Shown here one piece after another: positions 7,715 through 15,859 of a stretch of DNA of 64,000 bases. A model generated the notes under the pieces. That model was not told the origin of the DNA, did no database searches, and saw nothing but the letters and a program-made list of their open reading frames with translations. How positions within the stretch are numbered: the stretch's first letter is position 1; every line of letters begins with the position of its first letter. The position numbers and the translations under genes were made by a program. The stretch comes from Acidimicrobiia bacterium (GTDB taxonomy: Bacteria; Actinomycetota; Acidimicrobiia; IMCC26256; PALSA-610), in contig JAOSJK010000012.1 of assembly GCA_027494135.1 (NCBI GenBank), positions 67,001 to 131,000 on the forward strand, read 5' to 3'.

Positions 7715-10338
7715 GCGGCGACCTGCTCCTGCAGGATCGCCTCTGCAGCATCGAGCTCTCCCACGTTCGGGCCGCCACCGACGACGAACTCCGCACTGCG
7801 CGCCGTGCCGCCTCCGAGAGCCCGGGCAGCAGGCGCAGCGATCTCGGCGGCCGATGCACCGTCGGAGACGAGCCCCTGACTCACGGCCACCGCTATCCCG
7901 GCCTTCGTGCCGTCAGGACCGTTCCCGAGGAGCGCCACCACACCCTCGCCGATGCGGCGCAGAGTCGACTGGGTGAGTCGGCGAAGGTCGTCTGATCCGA
8001 CGCCGTCGCACCTGGCCACGACGACGCCCCCTCCGCTCGATCCGCGAGGTCAGCCGCCTTCGCATCGGCCTCGCTCGAGCGGATGCCCGCGATCGTCCGC
8101 TCGAGGTCCTTGACCTGCTCGACGAGGCGTTGGGCCTTCTCCACTACCTCCGGAAGGCGTCGCGCGCAGCGCGTCGCCGACCCGTCTCAGGAGATCCTCC
8201 TCCTCCTCGATCCGCGCGAGGGCGACATCGCCCGTCACCGCCTCGATGCGACGGAGGTTCGATCCGATCGAGCTCTCGCTCGATATCTTGATCGGACCGA
8301 TGAAGCCCAGTGCGTGCACGTGTGTGCCCCCGCAGAGCTCTGTCGACTTGTCGCCGGCCTCGAGCACCCGGACCACGTCGCCGTACTTCTCGCCGAAGAA
8401 CGCGATCGCGCCCAGCGCCTCCGCCTCCGCCTTGGTCGTCTCGTAGTGCCGGACGGGAGCGTCGGTGATCACCTCTGCGTTCGCGAGACGCTCCACCTCG
8501 GAGAGCTGCTCGCGCGTCACCGCCTCGAAGTGACTGAAGTCGAACCTCAGCCGCTCGGGCCCGACGTGCGACCCGGCCTGCTTGACGTGATCGCCGAGCA
8601 CCTCTCTGAGCGCCCAGTGCAGAACGTGGGTAGCCGTGTGGTTCCGCCGGATGCGGTCGCGACGCACGGCGTCGATCGACGCCTCGACCTCGTCGCCTTC
8701 TGCGACCTCGCCCGCCACCACGACGCCTCGATGCACGACGATCGATCCGGGGAGGCCGTACTGAGTGTCGGTGACGGTGATCTGGGCGCCGTTCGTAGTC
8801 GTGATCGTGCCGGTATCGCCCACCTGGCCGCCCGACTCGGCGTAGAAGGGGTGCAGTCCAGCACTGCATCGACCTCGGTCCCCTCTCCCGCCCGGACGAC
8901 TCGCTCGCCACCGACGATCAGCGCCCCCAACGATGCCTTCGACGTCGACTCCCGCCTGCCGGTGAACTCGGTCGCGCCGAGCTCGTCGACCAGCTCCCGA
9001 TAGAGGTCGATCGGTGCAGCGGCCGCACCTCCTGCTTCCTTGTGCGCCTGCTGCGCCCGCTGTCGCTGCTGCTCCATGCGGTCCCGGAAGCCGTCGAGGT
9101 CGACCCCATGACCCCGCTCGGTAGCGATCTCGCGCGTCAGGTCGACCGGGAACCCGAGCGTGTCGTGAAGGTAGAACGCCTCGTCGCCGCTCACGTCGCC
9201 CGCTGCGAGGAGACTGTCGAGATGCTCCAACCCGCGTTGCAGCGTCGCACGGAACCTCTCCTCCTCACGCCGCACGACGTTGACCACGAGGTCGCGGTCG
9301 GCCACGAGCGCAGGGTAGGCACCCCCCATGACGCCGATCGTCGCCTCGACGAGCGCCGGCGTCACGAGGTCGCGTGCGCCGAGCAGATACGCATGGCGCA
9401 CCGCTCGCCTGATGATCATCCGGAGCACGTAGCCGCGCTCCTCGTTCGACGGGACCACCCCCGTCGCTGATCATGAAGGTCATGGTGCGGGCGTGCTCGG
9501 CCATGATCCGGAGCGAGACGTCGATCTCGGCTGTGGTGCCGATCGCGGCGCCGGTAGCCGCCTCGGCCGCGGCGATCAGGGGGCCGAAGACGTCGATCTC
9601 CCAGATCGACTGCCTGCCCTGCACGACCGCGAGTATGCGCTCCAGGCCGGCGCCGGTGTCGATGCTCGGCCGCGGCAGAGGCGTCCTCGTGCCGTCGGCC
9701 TGCTGGTCGAACTGCATGAAGACCAGGTTCCAGATCTCGATGTAGCGGTCGTGGCCCGTCGCCGGCCCGCCGTCGGGACCGTGCTCGGGGCCGAGGTCCC
9801 AGAAGATCTCGGAGCACGGACCGCACGGCCCCGTGTCGCCCATCTTCCAGAAGTTGTCGTCGTCGAGGCGCTGGATCCGATCGCTTGGTACCCCGACCCG
9901 CTCGTGCCAGAGGTCGGCGGCCTCGTCGTCGTCTAGATGGACCGTCACCCAGAGGCGCTCGGCCGGGAGCCCGAGCGTCGCGGTGACGAACTCCCACGCC
10001 CAAGGGATCGCATCGGACTTGAAGTAGTCGCCGAAGGAGAAGTTGCCGAGCATCTCAAAGAACGAGAAGTGCCGGTTCGTGCGCCCGATGTCGTCGAGGT
10101 CGTTGTGCTTGCCGCCGGCGCGGACGCACTTCTGCACGCTCACGGCCCGCTTGAACGGCGGTACCTCGTCGCCGGTGAAGTAGGGCTTGAAGGGAACCAT
10201 TCCCGCAACGGTGAAGAGCACCGTGCGGTCGACGGGGATGACGCTCGCCGACGGGACGTGGGTGTGCCCGCGGCCTGTGAAGAAGCGGACGAAGGCCTGA
10301 CGCAGGTCGTCGGCTGTCCTCGGTGGCGTGTTCGGCAT
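7702..10338 (-). CDS. alaS: Alanyl-tRNA synthetase AlaS, split by four frameshifts
   Basis: About 878 residues when joined. It charges tRNA-Ala with alanine. N-terminal catalytic core: RQAFVRFFTGRGHTHVPS, VAGMVPFKPYFTG, GNFSFGDYFK, GDTGPCGPCSEIFWD, IDTGAGLERI. Editing domain with HTATHVLHWAL and CGGTHVHALG (HxxxH ... CxxxH zinc/editing residues), a coiled linker, and the C-terminal GGGTARSAEFVVGGGPN C-Ala part. The frame breaks near 9458-9462 (CCCCC), 8848-8851 (GGGG), about 8150 and 8027-8031 (CCCCC). All parts continue in register, so the gene is almost certainly intact in the organism. The ATG at 10338 lies 7 nt after a -10 box, so the mRNA is probably leaderless. Confidence 0.95.
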
Positions 10339-10345
10339 CGGCGAC

Positions 10346-10351
10346 AGGGTA
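10346..10351 (-). promoter_or_regulatory. Leaderless -10 box of alaS (TACCCT)
   Basis: TACCCT on the minus strand ends 7 nt before the alaS ATG and no ribosome-binding site lies between, matching the TANNNT + 6-8 nt + start pattern of leaderless actinobacterial genes. Confidence 0.5.
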
Positions 10352-10407
10352 CTGCGCGGCCCAGTCTCGACCCGGCCCCGATCAACCGCGTCGGGGGCTC
10401 CCAGGTG

Positions 10408-10656
10408 TCAGCCGGCCGGGTCGCGCACGCCCAGGCGGGTCTGCATCTCGGCCTCACGCCGGTGCATCTCGTTCCGGCCTTCGCGCACGGCCGCACGCAG
10501 GTCGCGCCCGGTCGACGTGGCCCGCTCCCCCAGCGCTGCGCAACCTCCGGTGGTGCGTAGCGTGCCGCGACCCGGCGCACCCTGCGGACGATGGCGAGCG
10601 ACGAGCCCACGCCGAGGGAGGAACCCCGCGACGAGCCAGAAGAGCCGCTTGAACAC
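10408..10656 (-). CDS. Small membrane-anchored hypothetical protein, two compensating frameshifts
   Basis: GTG 10656 directly abuts the TAG of the DUF948 gene, with GGGGAG upstream. The ends FKRLFWLVAG and ERATSTGRDLRAAVREGRNEMHRREAEMQTRL are in one frame, but the middle only makes sense shifted: SLGVGSSLAIVRRVRRVAARYAPP, i.e. the rest of a membrane helix and an amphipathic stretch. Shifts fall near 10617 and at the CCCCC run 10527-10531. About 82 residues: N-terminal helix, then a charged helical tail. Small proteins of this sort often lie between DUF948 and alaS in actinobacteria; the function is unknown. Confidence 0.6.
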   Translation of the reverse strand: MFKRLFWLVAGFLPRRGLVARHRPQGAPGRGTLRTTGGCAALGERATSTGRDLRAAVREGRNEMHRREAEMQTRLGVRDPAG

Positions 10657-11197
10657 CTACGCCGCTCCCCTGCCTCGGCGTGCGCGCCTGGACCGCCTGG
10701 AGCGCCTCGCACGGATCCACGACGGCGGCCGGCCGGCGTCCCCGTCTCGCGGGGCTCCGGGGCCGTTTGACGCCGGCGGCTCGCCGGGAGCCGCGCCCGG
10801 TGAGCCACCGTGCGCGGCGACGTCCGGCGGGGCGTCCGAGATCTCGCCCTCGCGCAGCCGCCGCGCGCCTCGCGACACGCCGGCCTTGAGAGCCATCGCC
10901 TTGATGACCGGGCTCGCCAACGTCTTGTACGCCAAGCGCTGCGCGCTGTCGACCGCCTCGGTTACTTCGCCGGCCGCGGTGACGAGCCGCTCGACTCGGT
11001 CTACTTCGCGCCCGGCGTCGCGGACTGCTGCGCGCATCTCCTCCAGAAGGGGGACGGCCTCGGCGGTCAGGGCCGTCGTCGCGGCGCGCAGGTCGCGAAG
11101 CGCCGCTACCAGCGCTGAGATCGCAACCGCGAAGCGCGCCGACGAGCATGGCGACACACACGGCCGCGACGATCGCGACAACGTCACCGGCGCTCAT
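10657..11197 (-). CDS. DUF948 family membrane protein, one frameshift
   Basis: Starts MSAGDVVAIVAAVCVAMLVGALR at ATG 11197, 14 bp inside the end of rarA. It continues after a shift near 11134-11140 as FAVAISALVAALRDLRAATTALTAEAVPLLEEMRAAV. One membrane helix at the N-terminus precedes a long amphipathic/coiled-coil helix (DAGREVDRVERLVTAAGEVTEAV) and the typical AYKTLASPVIKAMALKAGVSRGARRLR. The tail is Gly/Pro/Ala- and Arg-rich and disordered. Length about 180. DUF948 proteins resemble general-stress YtxG-like proteins; no biochemical role is known. Confidence 0.75.
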
Positions 11198-12527
11198 CGT
11201 CGCTCCTCTCCGCTCCGCCGCGGCGCGCCCGCCACGACGCCGCGCGTGCCGGCTCCGATCCGTGCGGAGTCGGCTCGTAGAACCGCTCCGAGGCAACCTC
11301 CGGGGGAAGGTGCTGCTGAGGCACCCAACCCTCCGGAGCGTCGTGAGGATACGCGTAGCCGTGCCCGTGACCCAGGACTCTCGCCCCCGCGTAGCTGGAG
11401 TCGCGCAGATGTACGGGCACTGCGCCCACCGGGCGGTCGCGCACGGCAGCGGTAGCAGCGGAGATCGCGCGCGCCGCGCTGTTGGACTTGGGTGCGAGCG
11501 AGAGGTGGATCACCGCCTGGGCCAGGTTGTAGCGCGCCTCGGGAAGCCCGACGTACTCGACGGCGCGGGCCGCTGCCTCGGCGACGAGGAGGCTCATGGG
11601 GTCGGCGAGGCCGATGTCCTCGGATGCGAGGATCACGAGTCGCCTGGCGATGAAGCGCGGGTCCTCGCCCGCCTCGATCATGCGCGCCAGCCAGTAGATG
11701 CCGGCGTCGGGATCGCTGCCGCGGATGCTCTTGATGAAGGCGCTCACCACGTCGTAGTGCTCGTCGGCGCCGTAGCGCACCGCCCTCATCGCGAGCGCCG
11801 CCTCGGCGTCGGCGAGCGTGATCGTGTCGCGCTCCGACTCGACGGCGAGAGCGTGCGCCATCTCCAGACACGTGAGCGCGTGGCGGGCATCGCCCTCCGA
11901 ACGGTCCGCCAGGTGATCGAGGGCGTCACTGTCGATCCCGACCGGATCCTCGCCGAGTCCACGCTCGGCGTCGGCCAGGGCGCGCCCGAGCAGCTCCACG
12001 ACCTCGGCCGCGGTGAGCGGCTCCAGGCGGAAGAGAGTCGACCGCGAGAGCAGCGGACCGGTGAGCGAGAAGAACGGGTTCTCGGTGGTCGCCCCCACGA
12101 GGACCAGCAGGCCCTCCTCGACGTGAGGCAGGAGAGCATCCTGCTGCGTCCGGCTGAACCGGTGCACCTCGTCGAGGAAGAGGATCGTTCCCTGCCCTCG
12201 CTCCGCCAATCGCACCCGCGCCCGCTCTGCGACCTCCCGAACGTCCTTCACTCCGGCGGTCACGGCCGAGAGCGGCTCGAACGACTTGGAGGTCGCGCCG
12301 GCGACCAGGCGGGCGATGGTCGTCTTGCCGGTGCCGGGTGGCCCCCAGAGGATCAGGGAGGAGAGCCGGTCCGACTCGATCAGGACCCTCAACGGCTTCC
12401 CACGGCCGAGGAGGTGCCGCTGCCCGACCACCTCGTCGAGCTTGCGGGGCCTCAGCCGCGCGGCCAGGGGCGCCCGGCGGGCGAGGCGGTCCTCGAGGGC
12501 GGCGGTGAAGAGACTGGCGTCGGCCAC
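11184..12527 (-). CDS. rarA: Replication-associated recombination protein RarA (MgsA, AAA+ ATPase)
   Basis: 447 residues from GTG 12527. It acts at stalled replication forks as a clamp-loader-like AAA+ tetramer. Motifs: RPRKLDEVVGQRHLLG, Walker A GPPGTGKTTIARL, Walker B TILFLDEVHRFSRTQQD, sensor 1 GATTENPFF, and the RarA-specific C-terminal part (FIKSIRGSDPDAGIYWLARMIEAGEDP, VYLPEAR-like GLPEARYNLAQAVIHLSLAPKSN, HGYAYPHDAP). The start is backed by a TACGCT box 6 nt upstream. Repeat array 1 lies immediately upstream. The next gene (DUF948) starts inside its 3' end. Confidence 0.95.
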   Translation of the reverse strand: MADASLFTAALEDRLARRAPLAARLRPRKLDEVVGQRHLLGRGKPLRVLIESDRLSSLILWGPPGTGKTTIARLVAGATSKSFEPLSAVTAGVKDVREVAERARVRLAERGQGTILFLDEVHRFSRTQQDALLPHVEEGLLVLVGATTENPFFSLTGPLLSRSTLFRLEPLTAAEVVELLGRALADAERGLGEDPVGIDSDALDHLADRSEGDARHALTCLEMAHALAVESERDTITLADAEAALAMRAVRYGADEHYDVVSAFIKSIRGSDPDAGIYWLARMIEAGEDPRFIARRLVILASEDIGLADPMSLLVAEAAARAVEYVGLPEARYNLAQAVIHLSLAPKSNSAARAISAATAAVRDRPVGAVPVHLRDSSYAGARVLGHGHGYAYPHDAPEGWVPQQHLPPEVASERFYEPTPHGSEPARAASWRARRGGAERSDDERR

Positions 12528-12533
12528 GGCGTC

Positions 12534-12539
12534 AGCGTA
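12534..12539 (-). promoter_or_regulatory. Leaderless -10 box of rarA (TACGCT)
   Basis: TACGCT on the minus strand, followed by GACGCC and then the GTG start of rarA. It sits only about 65 bp downstream of repeat array 1. Confidence 0.45.
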
Positions 12540-12603
12540 CGACCGCCACGCCCGACCCGTCGCCCCGCCACCGGCCCGCCGTCCGCCTGCGTCCCTCCCT
12601 TCA

Positions 12604-12868
12604 CGAGATGGGACAGAAGTGCACACCCCCACCGCACAAACGACCCATCTCGGGAACCAGGAGCCGCCGCACCACCGAGATGGGACAGAACCGCACACCC
12701 CCACCGCCGAAACGACCCATCTCGCCACCCGCGCCGCCCCCAACCCGGGAGATGGGACAGAAGTGCACACCCCCACCGCACAAACGACCCATCTCGGGAA
12801 CCAGGAGCCGCCGCACCACCGAGATGGGACAGAAGCGCGCACCCCCACCGCACAAACGACCCATCTCG
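12604..12868. repeat. Palindromic repeat array 1: four 49-bp units with exact 72-bp period
   Basis: Units at 12604-12652, 12676-12724, 12748-12796 and 12820-12868, separated by three spacers of exactly 23 bp. Each unit is bounded by inverted arms GAGATGGG ... CCCATCTC (9 bp, CGAGATGGG/CCCATCTCG, in most units), with a conserved interior rich in CACCCCCACC and an inner GTGC/GCAC pair in units 1 and 3. Spacers are of two kinds: A (starts GGAACCAGG, ends GCACCAC) between units 1-2 and 3-4, and B (CCACCCGCGCC...) between 2 and 3. No stop codon occurs in any of the six frames. The array fills the gap between the DUF559 gene and rarA. Confidence 0.95.
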
Positions 12869-12931
12869 TGAATGGCGGTGGGCGGAGGCGGGCCGCGACG
12901 GGGCGGGCGGTGCCGGGGAGGAGAATCCTTG

Positions 12932-13837
12932 TCAGGCGGCCAGGCGGGTCTGCGTCGCTCGTACCGCGGCGACGATGTCGTCGTCGGACATCGCCCACGT
13001 GAAACGGAGCACCGTCCAGCCGGCTGCGACCAATGCGTTGGCCCTCGCTCGGTCGCCCTCGAACGCGGTCCGGGTCTTGTGCGCGTCCCAGCCGTCGGTC
13101 TCGACATCGATCTGCAGTGCCGGGTGCGCCAGGTCGAGCGAGTACCGGCGGCCCCCGAGGCGGACCCTGTGCTGCCGGACGAACCCGCCCATGCCCGCGG
13201 ACTCCAGCAGCTCGTGAACGTGCGCCTCGAAGTCGCTGTCGCCGGGCTCGTAGCCGGGGAGCCGCTTGCGCAGCACTTCGTGCACGATCGAGGGACGCCG
13301 GCCCGGCCCCCGGTACAGCCTCGCGACGCAGACCTTCAGAGCACCGATTCTGAGCAGTCGACGGCGCAACCCGTCGTCGACGAAGCGGCCGAGGCCATCG
13401 GCATCGAATCGGGCCGACATGTCGACGACGAGCCGCGCCGTCGACGTTGCGGGTATGAGGAGAGCCCTGGTCGCGTCGGGCCCGAGCTCCGCGCCCCGAT
13501 GGACCTTCACGCCGGGGTGGCGCGCTCTCACGGCCCTGGGAGTCGTGACCTCGAGCGGCGGCTGCCGAAAGCCCTCGAAGCCGTGCAACCACGCCGCCGT
13601 CGCGTGCGATGCCAGTGCGCCGGGACCGGCCGCGAGTACAGCGGCGAGAATCGCCTGCTCCCGGGTCGCCGGAGCCCCGGCTATCGCATGCACGCCGCGC
13701 CGGACGGTCACCAGGTAGCCCCGCGCGTGCATGCGCTCCAGATGGTGACGGGCTATGCCTTCCCTTCGGGCCTGCGCGCTCGTGATCAGCGCATGCTGTC
13801 GCTCGGCAACTCGGTTGATCCTCTGCATCGGCGTCAT
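12932..13837 (-). CDS. DUF559 (Vsr-like nuclease fold) protein with AbiEi-antitoxin-like N-terminus
   Basis: 301 residues from ATG 13837 (second ATG 13828). The N-terminal ~90 residues (QHALITSAQARREGIARHHLERM, then RGYLVTVRRGVHAIAGAP) form the winged-helix pattern of AbiEi-type antitoxin domains. The middle has ASHATAAWLHGFEGF and RLVVDMSARFDADGLGRFVDDG. The C-terminal ~100 residues fit DUF559, a small PD-(D/E)XK/Vsr-like fold: FEAHVHELLESAGM, RYSLDLAHPALQIDVETDGW, then FEGDRARANALVAAGWTVLRFTW. Possible catalytic residues are E in SDFEAHVHE, D in YSLDLA and E in VETDGW. No cognate AbiEii toxin is adjacent. Both sides carry the same palindromic repeats. Native function of this two-domain family is not established. 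Confidence 0.85.
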   Translation of the reverse strand: MTPMQRINRVAERQHALITSAQARREGIARHHLERMHARGYLVTVRRGVHAIAGAPATREQAILAAVLAAGPGALASHATAAWLHGFEGFRQPPLEVTTPRAVRARHPGVKVHRGAELGPDATRALLIPATSTARLVVDMSARFDADGLGRFVDDGLRRRLLRIGALKVCVARLYRGPGRRPSIVHEVLRKRLPGYEPGDSDFEAHVHELLESAGMGGFVRQHRVRLGGRRYSLDLAHPALQIDVETDGWDAHKTRTAFEGDRARANALVAAGWTVLRFTWAMSDDDIVAAVRATQTRLAA

Positions 13838-13867
13838 GTGCCGCAGCCTGCCACCACCCTGCGACAC

Positions 13868-14096
13868 CGACCCGTCTCTCCGCCCGCGCCGCCCCCAACC
13901 CGGGAGATGGGACAGAAGCGCACACCCCCACCGCACAAACGACCCATCTCGGGAACCAGGGGCCGCCGCACCACCGAGATGGGACAGAAGCGCACACCCC
14001 CACCGCACAAACGACCCATCTCGGGAACCAGGGGCCGCCGCACCACCGAGATGGGACAGAAGCGCGCACACCCCACCGCACAAACGACCCATCTCG
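13868..14096. repeat. Palindromic repeat array 2: half unit plus three units, same 72-bp period
   Basis: Complete units at 13903-13951, 13975-14023 and 14047-14096 (the last has one extra base), separated by 23-bp type-A spacers. A type-B spacer (13880-13902) and a degenerate half unit (13868-13879, CGACCCGTCTCT) precede them in exact register. Same orientation as array 1. It fills the gap between the start of the DUF559 gene and the end of aspS. Confidence 0.95.
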
Positions 14097-14118
14097 GAAA
14101 CAGCGGCGGGAGCGGGGG

Positions 14119-15859
14119 TCAGGCGCGGGGCGGATGAGGCGGAGGCCGAGGTCGCGCAGGTGCGACTCGTCGATCGGCGTCGGGGCGTTGGTGAGCGGAT
14201 CGCCACCCGACTGCGTCTTCGGGAACGCGATGACCTCGCGGATGTTCTCCTCGCCCGCGAGGATCGCCACCAGCCGGTCGATGCCGACGGCGAACCCCGC
14301 GTGCGGAGGTGCGCCGTAGCGGAAGGCCTCCAGCAGGAAGCCGAAGCGGGCCTGCGCCTCCTCGGGTGCGATGCCGAGGAGCGAGAAGATGCGCTGCTGC
14401 ACGTCGGAGCGGTGGATCCTGACGCTCCCGGAGCCCAGCTCCCAGCCGTTGAGAACCAGGTCGTAAGACTGCGACCTCACCGAGAGCGGGTCCGACTCGA
14501 GCCGGTCGATATCGTCGGGGTGAGGGCTCGTGAACGGATGGTGAGCGGGTTGGGGCCGGCCGTCGTCGCCGAGCCCCTCGAAGAGCGGGAAGTCGACGAC
14601 CCAGAGGAACTCGAGCCCGCCCTCCGTCACCGGCGGACGGCCGAGGTCGATGCGCAGCTGCCCGAGCACGGAGCGGACTGTCGCGCGGTCGCCGGCGCAG
14701 ATCAGCAGCAGATCACCGGGCGCGGCTCCGAGCCCTCGACGAGACCGGCCTGCTCTCCCTCGTCGATGAACTTCGCGACCGGCGACTCGATCACGCCCCC
14801 GTCCCTGACCCGCATCCACACGAGACCGGCCGCCCCCAGCGCCTTCGCCCGGTCGACGAGGCCGTCGACGCGCGACCGCGACAGGTCGCCCTCCCCCGGG
14901 ACACAGATCCCCTTGACAGCCTCGGCGCCCTGGAACGCCCGGAAGCCGGTCGACGCGAAGATCTCCGTCAGCTCCACCAGCTCCAGGCCGAAGCGGGTAT
15001 CGGGCTTGTCGGACCCGAACCGCTCCATCGCCTCGAGCCAGGTGAGACGAGCGATCGGACCGGGCGGTACCCCGGTCGCAGCCTCGGTTGCGGCGACGAC
15101 AGCGCGACCCACTGCGTCGAGGACGTCGTCCTGACCCGCGAAGGTCATCTCGACGTCGAGCTGCATGAACTCGAACTGTCGGTCGGCGCGGAGATCCTCG
15201 TCTCGCAGGCAGCGCGCGATCTGGTAGTAGCGGTCGAGTCCACCGACCATCAGCAGCTGCTTGAAGAGCTGCGGGCTCTGCGGGAGCGCGTAGAACGACC
15301 CGGGACGCATCCTCGAAGGAACGACGAAGTCGCGCGCACCTTCGGGCGTCGAGGCGATCAGCATCGGGGTCTCGACCTCGACGAACTCCTGATCGTCCAT
15401 GGCGCGTCGCAGGGCGCCGTTGACCAGTGCACGGAGCCGCAGGTTGCGCTGCATGCGCTCGCGCCGCAGATCGAGGTACCTGTGGCGGAGCCGCAGGCCC
15501 TCGTCGACGTCGATCCGCTCGTCGAGAGGGAACGGTGTCGCCTCCGACTCCGACAGGATCTCCAGCGCCGTAGCCACGACCTCGATGTCGCCAGTGGCCA
15601 TATCCGCGTTGACCGTGCCCTCGGGACGGGGTCGGATCTCGCCCTCGACACGCAGAACCCACTCCGCGCGTACGCGATGGGCGTCTCCGAGCGCGTCCTT
15701 CTCGGGGTCGACGACCACCTGCACCGTTCCGGCCGCATCGCGCAGGTCGAGGAAGACGATTCCACCGTGATCCCGGCGCCTCGCTACCCAACCACACAGG
15801 GCGACGCGTCGACCGGCCTCACCGGCCCTCAGATCTCCGCATCGATCGGTGCGCATCAT
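14119..15859 (-). CDS. aspS: Aspartyl-tRNA synthetase AspS, one clear and one likely frameshift
   Basis: Charges tRNA-Asp (possibly also tRNA-Asn). OB-fold anticodon domain (GWVARRRDHGGIVFLDLRDAAG), class II core with RHRYLDLRRERMQRNLRLR, PQSPQLFKQLLMVGG, CLRDEDLRADRQFEF, bacterial GAD insert, motif 3 GFAVGIDRLVAILAGEENIREVIAFPK. The frame breaks near 14712, between EGSEPRP and GAAPGDLLLICAGDR. At the 3' end the frame runs without stop into repeat array 2; a one-base shift near 14135 would give LRLHPPRA and TGA at 14119, which I take as the real end. ATG 15859 overlaps the hisS stop (ATGA); ATG 15856 has better spacing to GAAGGA. Confidence 0.93.

Noticed and set aside
12604-12868. Repeat-coded peptide (24-residue repeats open in six frames) as a real protein
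   Set aside because: No ribosome site or start context; openness follows from lack of TA, TGA and TCA in a GC-rich unit.
11148-13217. Long plus-strand open frame of about 690 codons opposite rarA
   Set aside because: Arg/Pro/Gly-rich shadow of the minus-strand genes; no domain pattern, no ribosome site.
12604-14096. CRISPR array
   Set aside because: Repeats are regularly spaced, but spacers are only 23 bp and fall into two recurring sequences instead of being unique; no cas genes nearby.
11184-15797. A single 4.6-kb minus-strand open frame spanning rarA, both repeat arrays, the DUF559 locus and aspS
   Set aside because: It joins the rarA frame and the aspS 3' frame by chance through stop-poor high-GC sequence; the middle has no homology-like pattern and the DUF559 gene is in another frame.
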